Of a DNA stretch of 64,000 nt, positions 54,756 through 64,000 are shown in pieces (within the stretch, counting starts at the first letter, position 1; every line of letters begins with the position of its first letter). Position numbers and translations under genes: made by a program. Below the pieces are notes generated by a model. That model had not been told where the DNA came from and made no database searches. It saw only the letters and a list, made by a program, of their open reading frames with translations. The stretch is from Cantharellus purpuraceus (lineage: Eukaryota > Basidiomycota > Agaricomycetes > Cantharellales > Hydnaceae): NCBI GenBank assembly GCA_025174535.1, contig JALBUN010000005.1, forward strand, positions 806,001 to 870,000, written 5' to 3'.

Positions 54756-57282
54756 GGATTCTTGCCTTCGATTATTGACGGTTCAGCAGCCGTGTGTCTT
54801 CGCGCTCCATGCAATGCCCCAGAGACCAAGGTGCCCTATTTAAACTTAGACCTCTTATACACTACCCACCACCTATCCAAGCCCAAATTCGATGCCACAT
54901 ACGCGGAGAACTCCGTATCATTCGGATCTTCTCTTTCAGTCCGTTCTACCACCACCTTGGACCCTCCCACTTCTTCAAATAAACAACCTCCCGATGCGCT
55001 CAAGAGTCGGGTTTGGAACGGAAACGCAGACTACCACCGTACCCTCACCTCTCGTGTCTGGGATGGAAATGCTGACTATCGACGCCATCATCGCCGGTCA
55101 CCTACCCATCGCGTACCGTCTTCGCGCTTTTGGAAGATACACCAGGTTACGCCAACAAGTGCCGTTATCAGTGACTCAGCTGCTTCTAAATTGCCGCAAA
55201 AGACGTGTCTGTACTCTTGTTATTCCATTTTGTGAGGTGCTTAACCTATTGATAGCTGAGGCAACCGACGTGCCTGACTTGGGTGCAGCACTTGAAGTAT
55301 CTACCGAAGCTGGAGAGGCATTGTCATCTTCAGCCCTTAGCATGTTTTCAATGATTCCTTCATTCATCAAATCCTTCAACTCCAGATTCTGGTCACCTGT
55401 CGAGCCGAGCGAATCCGAGGCCACGTTATCGGCATTCAGATTCACAGCATAAGGTTTCTGTCCTTGGCGTCTGAGCTTCGTGGTGGTCTGCTGTCTGTTG
55501 CTCCCAAGGCTGGCTTCTGTGTCAACTCCCCAAATCCTTCTTCGTTAGTCATCAAGAATGCATTCGTTTTCTTACCCCTGGGACTTGTGGTCTAGTAATT
55601 GTAGCCCGATATTGTCAATCATTTTCTGTATCAAGCCTTTTAACACATGCAATTTGGTGCGATGCTAACAATCTGAGTTGGCGGCAGTAATGATATGGTT
55701 CTTGTGTCCCAAAGGTGCACAACGAAGCAGCCGCTCGACAAAATATAATCACAAAGAATGGTCAGTCATGCCAACACGACCATCTCGAGGCTCACCAAGC
55801 TGAGAGATGGATGTCTGAAACGTTGCTGAGTTAAAGCTCCAAGTTTAACACTGCAGTGCGAGATCAACATGGCACCCCCTCTTAACGTCCACTGGCTCAA
55901 TAAAAGATGTCTGCTGCCCTCGGCAGTTGACTTCGTCATGTTTACTCTTTTGACTCTTCAGCGTCAATCATTCCTCCCTTCATTCCTCCCTTCACGCCCG
56001 TAGCAAGTGCTATTGATGTTTCATACCTTCATACCTATGTTTAGATGGATGAAAGGAATCGCTCGAGCCAACGGCATCTCAAACACACCGCTCAGATTGA
56101 TCCGCTCGGTCCTCCGTCCAAGTTCGTACTTATGGCCGGCCGCGGCGGTGATAAGTAGCGACCATCGTCTCTATTGCAATGGTGGTCGATCTAACTGTAC
56201 ATATCTGCGCCCTCCAGGGTAGACCCAGAAAGGAAAACTTGAGCGGGATCCCCACAACGAATCCTGCATGGACATATTCCTTTTTGGCCCGCGGTACTGG
56301 GTGAGTATGCATTGAATGGAACTCATCATCTTCGGCCCCCGCGCCTGGTTTGTATGCACCGCACTGCTCGGATACTAATTCCAAAATTGATTTCACCCTC
56401 TAAGACACCGTTACTATCGACAGGCCATTGGAAGGAAGTGATCTGCGGCAAGTAGGCCATAGTGCGGCCTGGCTGAACGTGCGCACTCGCATGCAGTTGT
56501 GACTGTGCAACAGTGGTGCAACGGACGCAGACTTGGGGGCTCCAACAACTTCCCGCACAGGTTTTTCTCAAGAGAGAACTCCATAGGTATTACGGCAATA
56601 TTACGTCGGTAATGCTTGGTTGGACCAGGCTTTAAAACCATTACTCGGCACACCGCGGTGCGCCCAGGCACGAGGCTCCTCTTTAGTGGCCGTAACCAGG
56701 AGACTGGGCCAATACCACTAGACCACCGAACATCAAGTCCCCGGAGAATATTCTATTCAACGGCGGCGCAGCGGGCGGCACTACTTTGTAGAGTTCGCCT
56801 GCTTATTATGGAGTCACCGAAGAGCAAACATCTTGAATGTGTTGATCAAGTGTGCAGGTTGTCTCTGAGGTGGGAAAGCAGTTAGTTAGCCAGTGTGCAT
56901 CTCAGCATCGATTGCGGTCACTAAATCTTCGAGCCCAGACACCGCCAACCTACATGAGTCAGGGCGCACTAAAGTCAACGGCGCGTCAGAAGAGTATCCA
57001 TCGGAGAGGAGAAGATCTCAACACAATTTGAACGACAAAATCTAGCAGCTCATTCAGTTGTCGGAGATATGCCAACCGAAATGCTGTTCAAGTTTGCAGA
57101 GGTACAGAGACGCTCTTTCTATACTGTAGTACACAACACGCCCTGGCTCCTGTTTACTGATTAAGCAAGCGATGATGTTCAGTCACAACGCCGTCCCGGC
57201 ATACCATCGCAGATTTTCGTTGTTATCTATATACCTCGTTGCTCCGCATTTATGAACGCCTTGCCAGAGACGATACCCAGAC
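54756..57282. other. No confident gene
   Basis: A plus-strand frame at 54892-55452 is open for 186 codons, and two similar stretches (VWNGNADYHRTLTSRVWDG and NADYRRHH) hint at a small repeat, but no family or splice support was found. An antisense frame at 55176-55445 is acidic and helix-like, also unsupported. 55.5-57.2 kb shows only overlapping short frames. The segment 57150-57280 is the leader of the next gene. Confidence 0.45.
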
Positions 57283-58048
57283 ATGGATTATCTCTTTGAG
57301 GATACAACCGGAAAGCCCAACGCCACCGAGTTCTGCGAATTTTATGATCGCCATTTTATAGGCGTCCGCACTACGCTCACTGCTTCAGACCATGTCGAGG
57401 TCCAGGTGTTCGATTATAACGATGCGGAACCCAAGTCCCTCCACATAAAGGACATCTACTTGCGAGTTTACGCCTCATTGAAGCTTCAGTCATCTGGGGG
57501 CTCACTTGGAACGGTGAGATATGACAGTTGGGAAAAGCCGATGCTAGTGGAGGATTATTTGAGGAAGCCAAGGCTTTCCAGGTATGCGCTTCATTCTTCG
57601 AAGATTTAGTGTCTACTAACCTTGGGGACTTTAGATCCAATAGCCGCATATTCACTATGTCAGACGGGCAGGAATACAAGTGGACCAGCGACCCCAGTCT
57701 GGGTCATGCTTGGACGGTGCTTCACGTTCCTTTCAAAGCATGCTAACGCTGACGCGTCGCATAGTGCATCACCTCAAAACGTTATCTCGTCGCGCATTAC
57801 GATGTAAGTTCTTTGCTATCATTGATCAACGGTGATTGAATCATGAAATCAACCTAGTTACGACAAGACGGAGAACCTTGCTATCAAGCTATTTCGGGTA
57901 ATACACTGTCTGTCAAACGAACATTTTTTCATCTTACCACCGGTGGGCATCCATGTCTGTGCAGCATGATTCAAAACCCCTCTAATAAGGAAAACTACAT
58001 CAGAGATCGCAACGAGTCTGGTCATTATGCGTTATATTACCAGTAGAA
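57283..58048 (+). CDS. DUF6593-like small protein
   Basis: Starts MDYLFEDTTGKPNATEF. The first exon has a beta-rich character (VEVQVFDYNDAEPKSLHIKD, LGTVRYDSWEKPMLVEDY). Exon two reads SNSRIFTMSDGQEYKW, resembling the G-x-E/T-Y-x-W core of DUF6593 proteins, exon three ITSKRYLVAHYD. The last exon is open for 55 more codons to a stop at 58046-58048, but an alternative intron (about 57897-57963) would give a different, shorter tail. DUF6593 proteins are common in agaricomycetes and have no known function. Assignment is tentative. Confidence 0.55.
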
Positions 58049-58409
58049 CATGATTATGGAAGCTATAATGCGACTATGCTGCCTATTATACTATACCCTC
58101 GGTAATCGTTGCCGCTTGAACTTTTCTTTCTGACCCAGTTACACCTTTTTTCAGACGTCTCCTTATTCCCCCATATAGGTCACCAATACATATTTTACTA
58201 CGAATAGTGCACTATCTTTGAAAGAAAAGTCGAAGTTGATTATTTTACTGGTGTACGCTGCTGGTCAACCACCGTGTATTTTATTCTTTCAGCATGCTCT
58301 GTTACATTAAATCACTCTACTTTTGTAATGTATCGACATTTGTCCGTTATATGTAGATCACGTCTCTTATCTATGCGAGAGAAGCCTGAAGGGAGAATCA
58401 TTTATCTCC

Positions 58410-58976
58410 CGCCGAAGGAAGCAGATCTTTATATTGTCGTGACTCGTGAGAAATTGATTCCCAGAGCCAAAAGTTAGCTTATTCGCTCATGTCCATGCCA
58501 AGGTGTAATATATCAGGGACTCTTGTACTACAAATCATTTCAATTTTAACGCTTATAGGGCAATGGAGCTACATGCCATGTAGCGCATATTCACACGAGA
58601 CTGTAGACAATAGGACCAGAGCAGAGTAACCGACCGCAGCACAGGCAGAATACATGAAACCACCACCTACAGTTAGGCACAGCTCAATTCCTCAAGCCCA
58701 AGAGCTCTCAGATCCTCATTGAAATTCCCCTAAATTCGCCTTTCAGATTCTCCCATATCTTGGGATCGTGTTCGTGTGGTTTTCCAGTCCTCTTCATTGC
58801 ATAATCCGTCAGTGTGAACATCATACTTGATTCGAACATGAACGCTGCACGCATAGAATGTCCGTTAGTCATTATATCAGACACTATGCCAAAAGACGTA
58901 CCGATAGATCCTTCGCTGATCCGTTGGGGCTTCAGTTCGGCCTCACTTGCAGCTTTGAATCCTTCGTATGGAGACA
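58410..58976. repeat. Duplicated segment, copy 2 (partner at 1303-1890)
   Basis: Same orientation as the partner 57 kb away. Small deletions distinguish it, including the loss of about 20 bp at 58720 that removes part of the dioxygenase reading frame. Confidence 0.85.
58673..58976 (-). pseudogene. Homogentisate dioxygenase 3'-end fragment
   Basis: Carries the last two exons of the gene at 1574-3822: [20 protein letters not shown], an intron with the same ends, [20 protein letters not shown] and HEHDPKIWENLKGEF. A deletion near 58720 then shifts the frame, so the last 20 residues are lost. Upstream of the penultimate exon the similarity stops at its 5' splice boundary. None of the iron-ligand exons is present. 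Confidence 0.9.
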
Positions 58977-59262
58977 TGAGTGTGTACCATCTCCAAATCA
59001 TGGCCATGCCCTCACACATTGCTTTCTGCATGCATCAGCATGCATCGGACCTTCGGAGTTCGAAGTTAGTCAATCGGTCAACGGACGGATTGGCAATATC
59101 GCCGAGATCTATAAATGCATCCCATCTCCAAAGAGTGGCCCTTGGTCAATCGGTCAGCCCGCTGACTGGCAATAGCTTCCTGCATGCTTGCCACTACATT
59201 AGAAGGCAAAACCCACTGATCGATCGTTAAATACAGGTCTACCCCCTGTCTACCCTGTCACT

Positions 59263-60439
59263 ATGCCGTCTACTTCTCACCAAGATATAATTGGCAGTTC
59301 CCTGTCCCTTCCTCTGAGAGGCAAAATTGCCTTGATCACAGGTTGTACTGGGGGAATTGGTAAGGCTACTGCACGCGCGTTAGCCCTCAAAGGTGCATCA
59401 ATCGCAGTGCACTATCGCTCAGCACTCGAAACAGCGAATTCTCTTGTGGTGGAACTTATCTCATACGGGGTGGATGCAGCAGCTTTCAAGGCAAACATAT
59501 CCGTTACATATCTTTCGTAGACGCGAATTGAGATTACATATTGTTCCTTAGGCCGACCTCTCTTCCTACGAAGCTGTCAGGCTTCTTTATAAGTCTGTTA
59601 CAGAACGTATGGGAGACCCAGATATTTTGTTCTGTAACGCGGGAGTATTGGGAAAGACTATCGGTCCTAAAGGGAACGTGCAGGATGTCCCTGTTGAGCT
59701 GTTTGAAGAGACCTGGCGTATCAATACTGGGGTTCACTATCTGGTTTGTATATGATCTGTTGTGGAGATACTCAGCTGAGACCACGGCTTAGCTTACGCA
59801 ACTCGTCGTACCCTCAATGGAATCCAAGAAATGGGGACGCATTATCTATTGCTCCAGGTACGCCATATTTCCTGTGATGCCGATATGGAATACATCTGTG
59901 CCGCAGCGTTGCCGCTGGAACGGGTGGAGTTATCGGTCCCCACTATGCCTCTTCAAAAAGCGCCATGCATGGTCTAGTCCATTGGCTTGCCTCCAGATAT
60001 GCCACAGAGGGAATTGTACGCCATACATTCTTACCTCCTTCCATCAGTTGACAAATGAGTATTGTCCATAGACTGTGAATGCCGTTGCTCCCGCACTAGT
60101 AATGAGTCTGCACTAATGATCATCAGACGGTCCGAACGTCGCTCATATAATTCGTTAATAGACACAGGGATGTTCCCCGGAGCCCAAGAAGACTTAGTAG
60201 TAAGTCTTGTCTAGTCCTAGTTGATTGATCCATGCGAATCTATTTCATCACAGTCCAGAATCCCTATTGGACGCTTTGGCCAGCCGGAGGAAATCGCATC
60301 TGTGGTGGAATTGTTGGCAACAAACGAGTACATGACGAATAAGGTGTGATTCTTGGGCATGCATGTGCACTTTGGGCCTGACTACTCGAACATTCAGATC
60401 ATAGTCGCAGATGGTGGTTGGACGGCATCTGCCTTTTAA
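59263..60439 (+). CDS. Short-chain dehydrogenase/reductase, FabG-like
   Basis: Seven exons give about 255 residues. Rossmann motif GKIALITGCTGGIGKATARA (TGxxxGIG), ADLSSYEAV, the NAG motif in ILFCNAGVLG, RIIYCSSVAAGTGG, the catalytic YASSK, NAVAPALV, TGMFPGAQEDL, GRFGQPEEIASVVELLATNE and IIVADGGWTASAF at the end. This is the 3-oxoacyl-ACP reductase-like branch of classical SDRs, NAD(P)H dependent; substrate unknown. Two unusual splice sites are needed: a GC-AG intron after AAFK (GCAAAC) and a GTCTGC donor after LVM. All catalytic residues are present. Start MPSTSHQD chosen because the Rossmann strand follows after about 20 residues. Confidence 0.92.
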
Positions 60440-61134
60440 AAGATGACTATCATGGTCGTAGTGGAGAGAATATTAACACTTTGTGGTCGATCAAGCTATA
60501 TTTTTAACGATGTATTGGCTCGGGTGTAACCTCCGGCTCCATGGCTAAATGACGTGGTCTCCGCCGTGGCAGCCGGCTCTCCCTGTCGGGTGGTACTATG
60601 AGCTTTCTATATCTGAAATAAGCACCATTGTCATGCTGCACCCGCCCTGCCGTCTCCAGAGAAACTCGAGTGCAAATTCCCGCATATATTCTCTCTGAAA
60701 GTTGCCGTTCCTTCGTATCGTGCCATCAATTAGCAGCCCAACGGGAACCCGATCAGGGAGGGCCACGAGACAGCATCCGATACCCAACAAGTCGAGACTT
60801 TTGGTATACCCTTATCTTCACATCAGGAAGGCACGTATCCGTGAAGCTACATCAGAAAAAATGTGCCTCCTTGCGACAATTCTTCAACTCTGCCAACAGG
60901 ACGGAAGAAATCATGAAAACCACAACTACGCGATCACCACGAATATTTACAAAAAATTTGATTTCAGTCAGGAAAAGGATATCAAGGAGTGCCTACTTCC
61001 TATAACGAATGAGGTGAATTAAGAGCAAGATCGTTCTGGCTTCTACTGGAAGGATATAGAACAAAAGAGTGTTAGTCCGAAGGATATTCTCCGGATGATT
61101 AGACTCCATGCGCGTCACTCTTATCACGTCAATA
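60440..61134. other. Intergenic, no gene recognised
   Basis: 3' flanks of two convergent genes (SDR and the PriA-like gene). The open frames at 60628-61022 lack motifs. Confidence 0.5.
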
Positions 61135-62098
61135 TTACTCCCCAGACCTGTAGTAGATCTCTCCGTTGTGGACCAAATCAGGGTCGTCTGGGTTGGTGCA
61201 GGGTTCAGGAATGCAGGTAGCTTTATCTGGACTGACGTGAAAGCCTTCCTTGCAGCGATGAACGACACAGCGGCTAGATAAGCAAGCTACGTCAAGGACT
61301 CCCGGAATGGCAGTGCAATCGATGCCAATGAGGTCAGTTGGACGCAAGGGAAATCCACAGCCGCCGCCTGAAATGTCAAAATGTCAATAACTGGGTAGGG
61401 AGCTGTTAAAAAACAGAAACAGAAGGAGATCACAGGCAGCGGATGGTGTGATGATCAGGAATATACGCACAGCTCCACAAGTCTCTGCGCACATCTACGC
61501 ACTCGTAGTCTTCTCTTGAACCGCCCCAAATTGGGCAAGCGCTCCAGCCGTGCGGGCAAGTCGTATGCTTCCGGTCTATGCCACGTTTGGCCCTCTGAGA
61601 ACTGCAGGGGGTAGTTCCACAAATGCCATTGCACAGGATGCCTTCACAAACACACGCCGTCGGGCTGCTTGATGGTACAGGCGTGAATCCGTCTGTGCAT
61701 GTGAAGTTGCAAGGATTAGAGTTACACTGAGGTACAGCGTGGCTGGGGAATGTGCATGGCTGGACATCATTAGCTGCATTGATCTGTGTATGTAATAAGT
61801 GAAGGGCTGCTTTCTGATATTTTCTGCAACAAACCAAGGCAGTGAGAGCAGCGGTGACGGTGGAGGCTCCTAGAAGGTTGGCGGCAGCCTGGAGTTGAGC
61901 ATTGGTGGAAATAAAGGTTGGGAGGGCGGAGAGGCAAAGACACAGCTTGAGGTTGACACCAGCTATACCTAGGAGTCCAAGGTCGCCATCAACATTGGCA
62001 CAAGTGTCTACCAGAGCGCGCTTGTGCTGATGGGCTCTCGCGTGGACAGGTACAAAGGATGCTGTGAGGGCAAACAGCACGGGACGAAGGACATGCAT
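61135..62098 (-). CDS. Secreted PriA/CPL1-like cysteine-rich protein
   Basis: Three exons. Signal peptide MHVLRPVLFALTASFVPVHA, then a helical region with DTCANVDGDLGLLGIAGVNL, then a Cys-rich middle (CTFPSHAVPQCNSNPCNFTC, CEGILCNGICGTTPC, CPHGWSACPIWGG, YECVDVRRDLWSCGGCG), then the CPL1-like core GIDCTAIPGVLDVACLSSRC, VVHRCKEGFHVS and CIPEPC. This matches the PriA family of basidiomycetes, named from a Lentinula gene expressed in primordia; relatives include Cpl1 of Cryptococcus. Probably extracellular. Introns after LTAL and after LWS keep the frame and the WSCGGCG motif. A TATA box lies about 85 bp upstream of the ATG. Confidence 0.9.
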
Positions 62099-64000
62099 AT
62101 GGGGGATAGAGGGTGGACAAGGGTAGGTGTAGGTTTTTTTTAAAGAGTGTGAATTGAACTTGTCGATGTCTACGAAACCTATATAGGCGGTTTCAGGCGA
62201 AGAACTGAGGACACTTCGATAGCAGTGGGCGGGGTGGAATCCATGCAGGAAACGAGCTGTCTTTAGTGCAAATATTGACAGCTGTCAGAGCAGCATCTTG
62301 TCCTCGATTGATGGAAGAGTAAAGTATGATCAACTTGAGGTGGTTATCGTCACTAACTTGCTATTGCCCAGCCGACATGGACGAACTAGGAATCAAGTGA
62401 GCCTGCGCCAGCCTGCACGCCATCCAGAATACCATGTAGCACTACAGATCAGGAAAAGGCTCCATTGATGGTCGTGGGGGCTAGTCACGGATTTTGAGCT
62501 CAAGCCTCGATACCTCTATCGGTGTATGATGAAACAAGTGGGCGTTGATACCTAAGACGTGGTGCTGATGGGATGTCTCATAGTAAGGCTGCCCAAGTCT
62601 GTCTCAACTCGACAAGCTTTGGCTTTCGAAGGCAGGTGACCAGCTGGCGTGACATCTTCACATAACACCTCAGGCGCACTCTTATGTTTATACTTACTAT
62701 AACCCGCAGGCTCATGAATGCGTTGCCGTACATACATACCGTAACAGATTCGCAACTTTTTCTTTTTTAAAACTTGAGAGCTCAACTGCTTCTTTATATG
62801 CTCGCAGACTTTTTGGTCTGAGTATTAAACGTTAAAGCTTTGGCGTCGTTGCCATGAAGCGCCCAGTGTCATCAGGCAGCGCCACAGATATTACAACATC
62901 CGCCCAAGGGCCAACTTGGCCATCAATGCAGTCCTTCTGACATTGCCTTGGCATAAAAGAACAACCCAACGACAATGAACGCGTGCTCAACACCACTGAT
63001 GTTCCCCGCGAGGTCTAGTCCTAGGTTCATTCTAGAAAGGCTGTCGATCAGTGTGCCGTTGCCACTCTTACCCATCAAGGAGCAGGCTTTGATGCCAGTC
63101 ACAGTGGAGTTGTCAAGTAGGTGTCAAATCAAAAGCTACCACTGAGCCATGGTTTAGGGTGTTTGGTTAGAATGTTGCGTTCTACGTGGTTTCATGGCTA
63201 CTCGTTGCATGTCCGGAACGACCGTTGAGCGCGAGCTCCCAGGCGGTCTGTGGGTCAGCATCTGCTCTAGCTGCTTGGATGTTGTAATGTCGTAGAATTT
63301 CTAGCCTTGCATGTGCTAGGCCATTGCGAGTGACTTCCTAGAATCAGTGCCGCAAATTACACTGTACTATGGAAGAATAAGGGCCAAGATCAGAAGGTCA
63401 TCGCACTCTCGCTCCGTAAATGCTACAGATCCGCACACACCTACAATGATAGGTAGGGGTTCCTCCTGCATCTAAAGTACTCACTTAGAGGCGACATCTT
63501 GCGCAAAACGCATGAGCAGGGGACAGCAGAGGACATCACACCTCGCCTCGTGGTGTCACTTAAGAATGAAGATAAAAATTAAAGGGGTTTTGAAGTCATC
63601 TGATTCTGGTATGTATCTCTATCAATACGGCCCTCCCAAAGTGCGGTCCCTTTAGTTGATCCGAGGGGGCTACAAAATATGAGTGGAGTGCCCCAAAACA
63701 TTTGAATGACGGTTGGTCATTGGTCAGTGCCAGTGGTATGTTACTGACCACGCGGGCCGCCAAAGGGTCACGTCGAGGACTGGAGTAGTTGCATGACCGC
63801 CCCGAGATTGATGCGATGGTCATCACATGAATGGATTCTCTACTGAAAACATGGACCAAAGCTGCATATGGGACTTCATTGGTATGCTGCTGCCCAAGAA
63901 AGAGCCTTCGGATTGAAGATCTTTGATTCTGCGGCGTCCACGGGCTAGTGAACGGAGTAACTTTGTTTCTTCGCCGTTTCTTCGGTAATGGGAAATGCGC
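62099..64000. other. No confident gene at right edge
   Basis: Left end is the promoter of the PriA-like gene. Around 62920-63130 the minus strand is open and reads MNLGLDLAGNISGVEHAFIV then VGLFFYAKAMSEGLH, which could be the last exon of a membrane protein, but no upstream exons were found. The rest shows no motif. Confidence 0.4.
62177..62187 (-). promoter_or_regulatory. TATA box of the PriA-like gene
   Basis: CCTATATAGGT on the minus strand about 85 bp before the start codon at 62098, followed by a purine/pyrimidine-skewed leader. Confidence 0.6.

Noticed and set aside
54892..55452. 186-codon plus-strand frame
   Set aside because: No family features and overlapping open frames on the same strand; possibly degenerate sequence.
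62920..63130. Possible last exon of a membrane protein on the minus strand
   Set aside because: Only one exon-sized frame ending in a stop is visible, with no upstream exons or family match within the window.

Overview
The window is nuclear DNA of a filamentous basidiomycete, most likely an agaricomycete. Genes are dense with many short (about 45-75 nt) GT-AG introns. The proteins are fungal or basidiomycete types: GINS Sld5, Ypp1, TAF11, NC2-alpha, Dpb4, a DUF3433 membrane protein, a PriA/CPL1-like secreted protein and a DUF6593-like protein. Retroelements carry fungal chromovirus, copia and Tc1 signatures. The genus cannot be fixed from the sequence alone.

Layout. 1-6.4 kb: an intron-rich homogentisate 1,2-dioxygenase gene (minus), then a gene-poor stretch with a small duplicated block. 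6.4-12.6 kb: a GNAT acetyltransferase fused to an Mss4-like domain, divergent from a Ypp1/TTC7 gene with only 69 bp between start codons, then TAF11 tail to tail with Ypp1. 14.2-20.7 kb: a tRNA-like gene, NC2-alpha, a DUF3433 protein and Sld5. 21.0-50.9 kb: a nested transposon block that begins by cutting off the 5' end of an isochorismatase gene. It holds a decayed chromovirus (gag-RT-RNase H-integrase-chromodomain), copia remnants, a Tc1/mariner element with ~150-bp inverted repeats, at least four solo LTRs with perfect 5-bp target duplications, and a second retroelement (F2) whose sequence is packed with perfect short hairpins. Inside the block, between the Tc1 element and the copia remnant, lie a decayed NAD-epimerase gene and an unknown Cys/His-rich protein gene. 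51.8-64 kb: tRNA-Leu(AAG), a glutathione S-transferase, Dpb4, a small secreted peptide, a DUF6593-like gene, a broken second copy of the homogentisate dioxygenase 3' end, an SDR reductase and a PriA-like secreted protein.

The functional genes do not form one pathway. Four encode chromatin, transcription or replication factors (TAF11, NC2-alpha, Dpb4, Sld5), three of which are histone-fold subunits. The metabolic genes (homogentisate dioxygenase, isochorismatase remnant, epimerase remnant, GST, SDR) look like independent loci.

The most unusual signal is the hairpin-packed F2 retroelement (about 30.6-35.5 kb). Second is a strictly 12-bp-periodic array of TGACTC(A/C) heptamers, matching the Gcn4/AP-1 bZIP core, upstream of the TATA box in one LTR subfamily. 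Exon structures were derived by eye from splice signals and family motifs, so individual junctions are less certain than gene identities.
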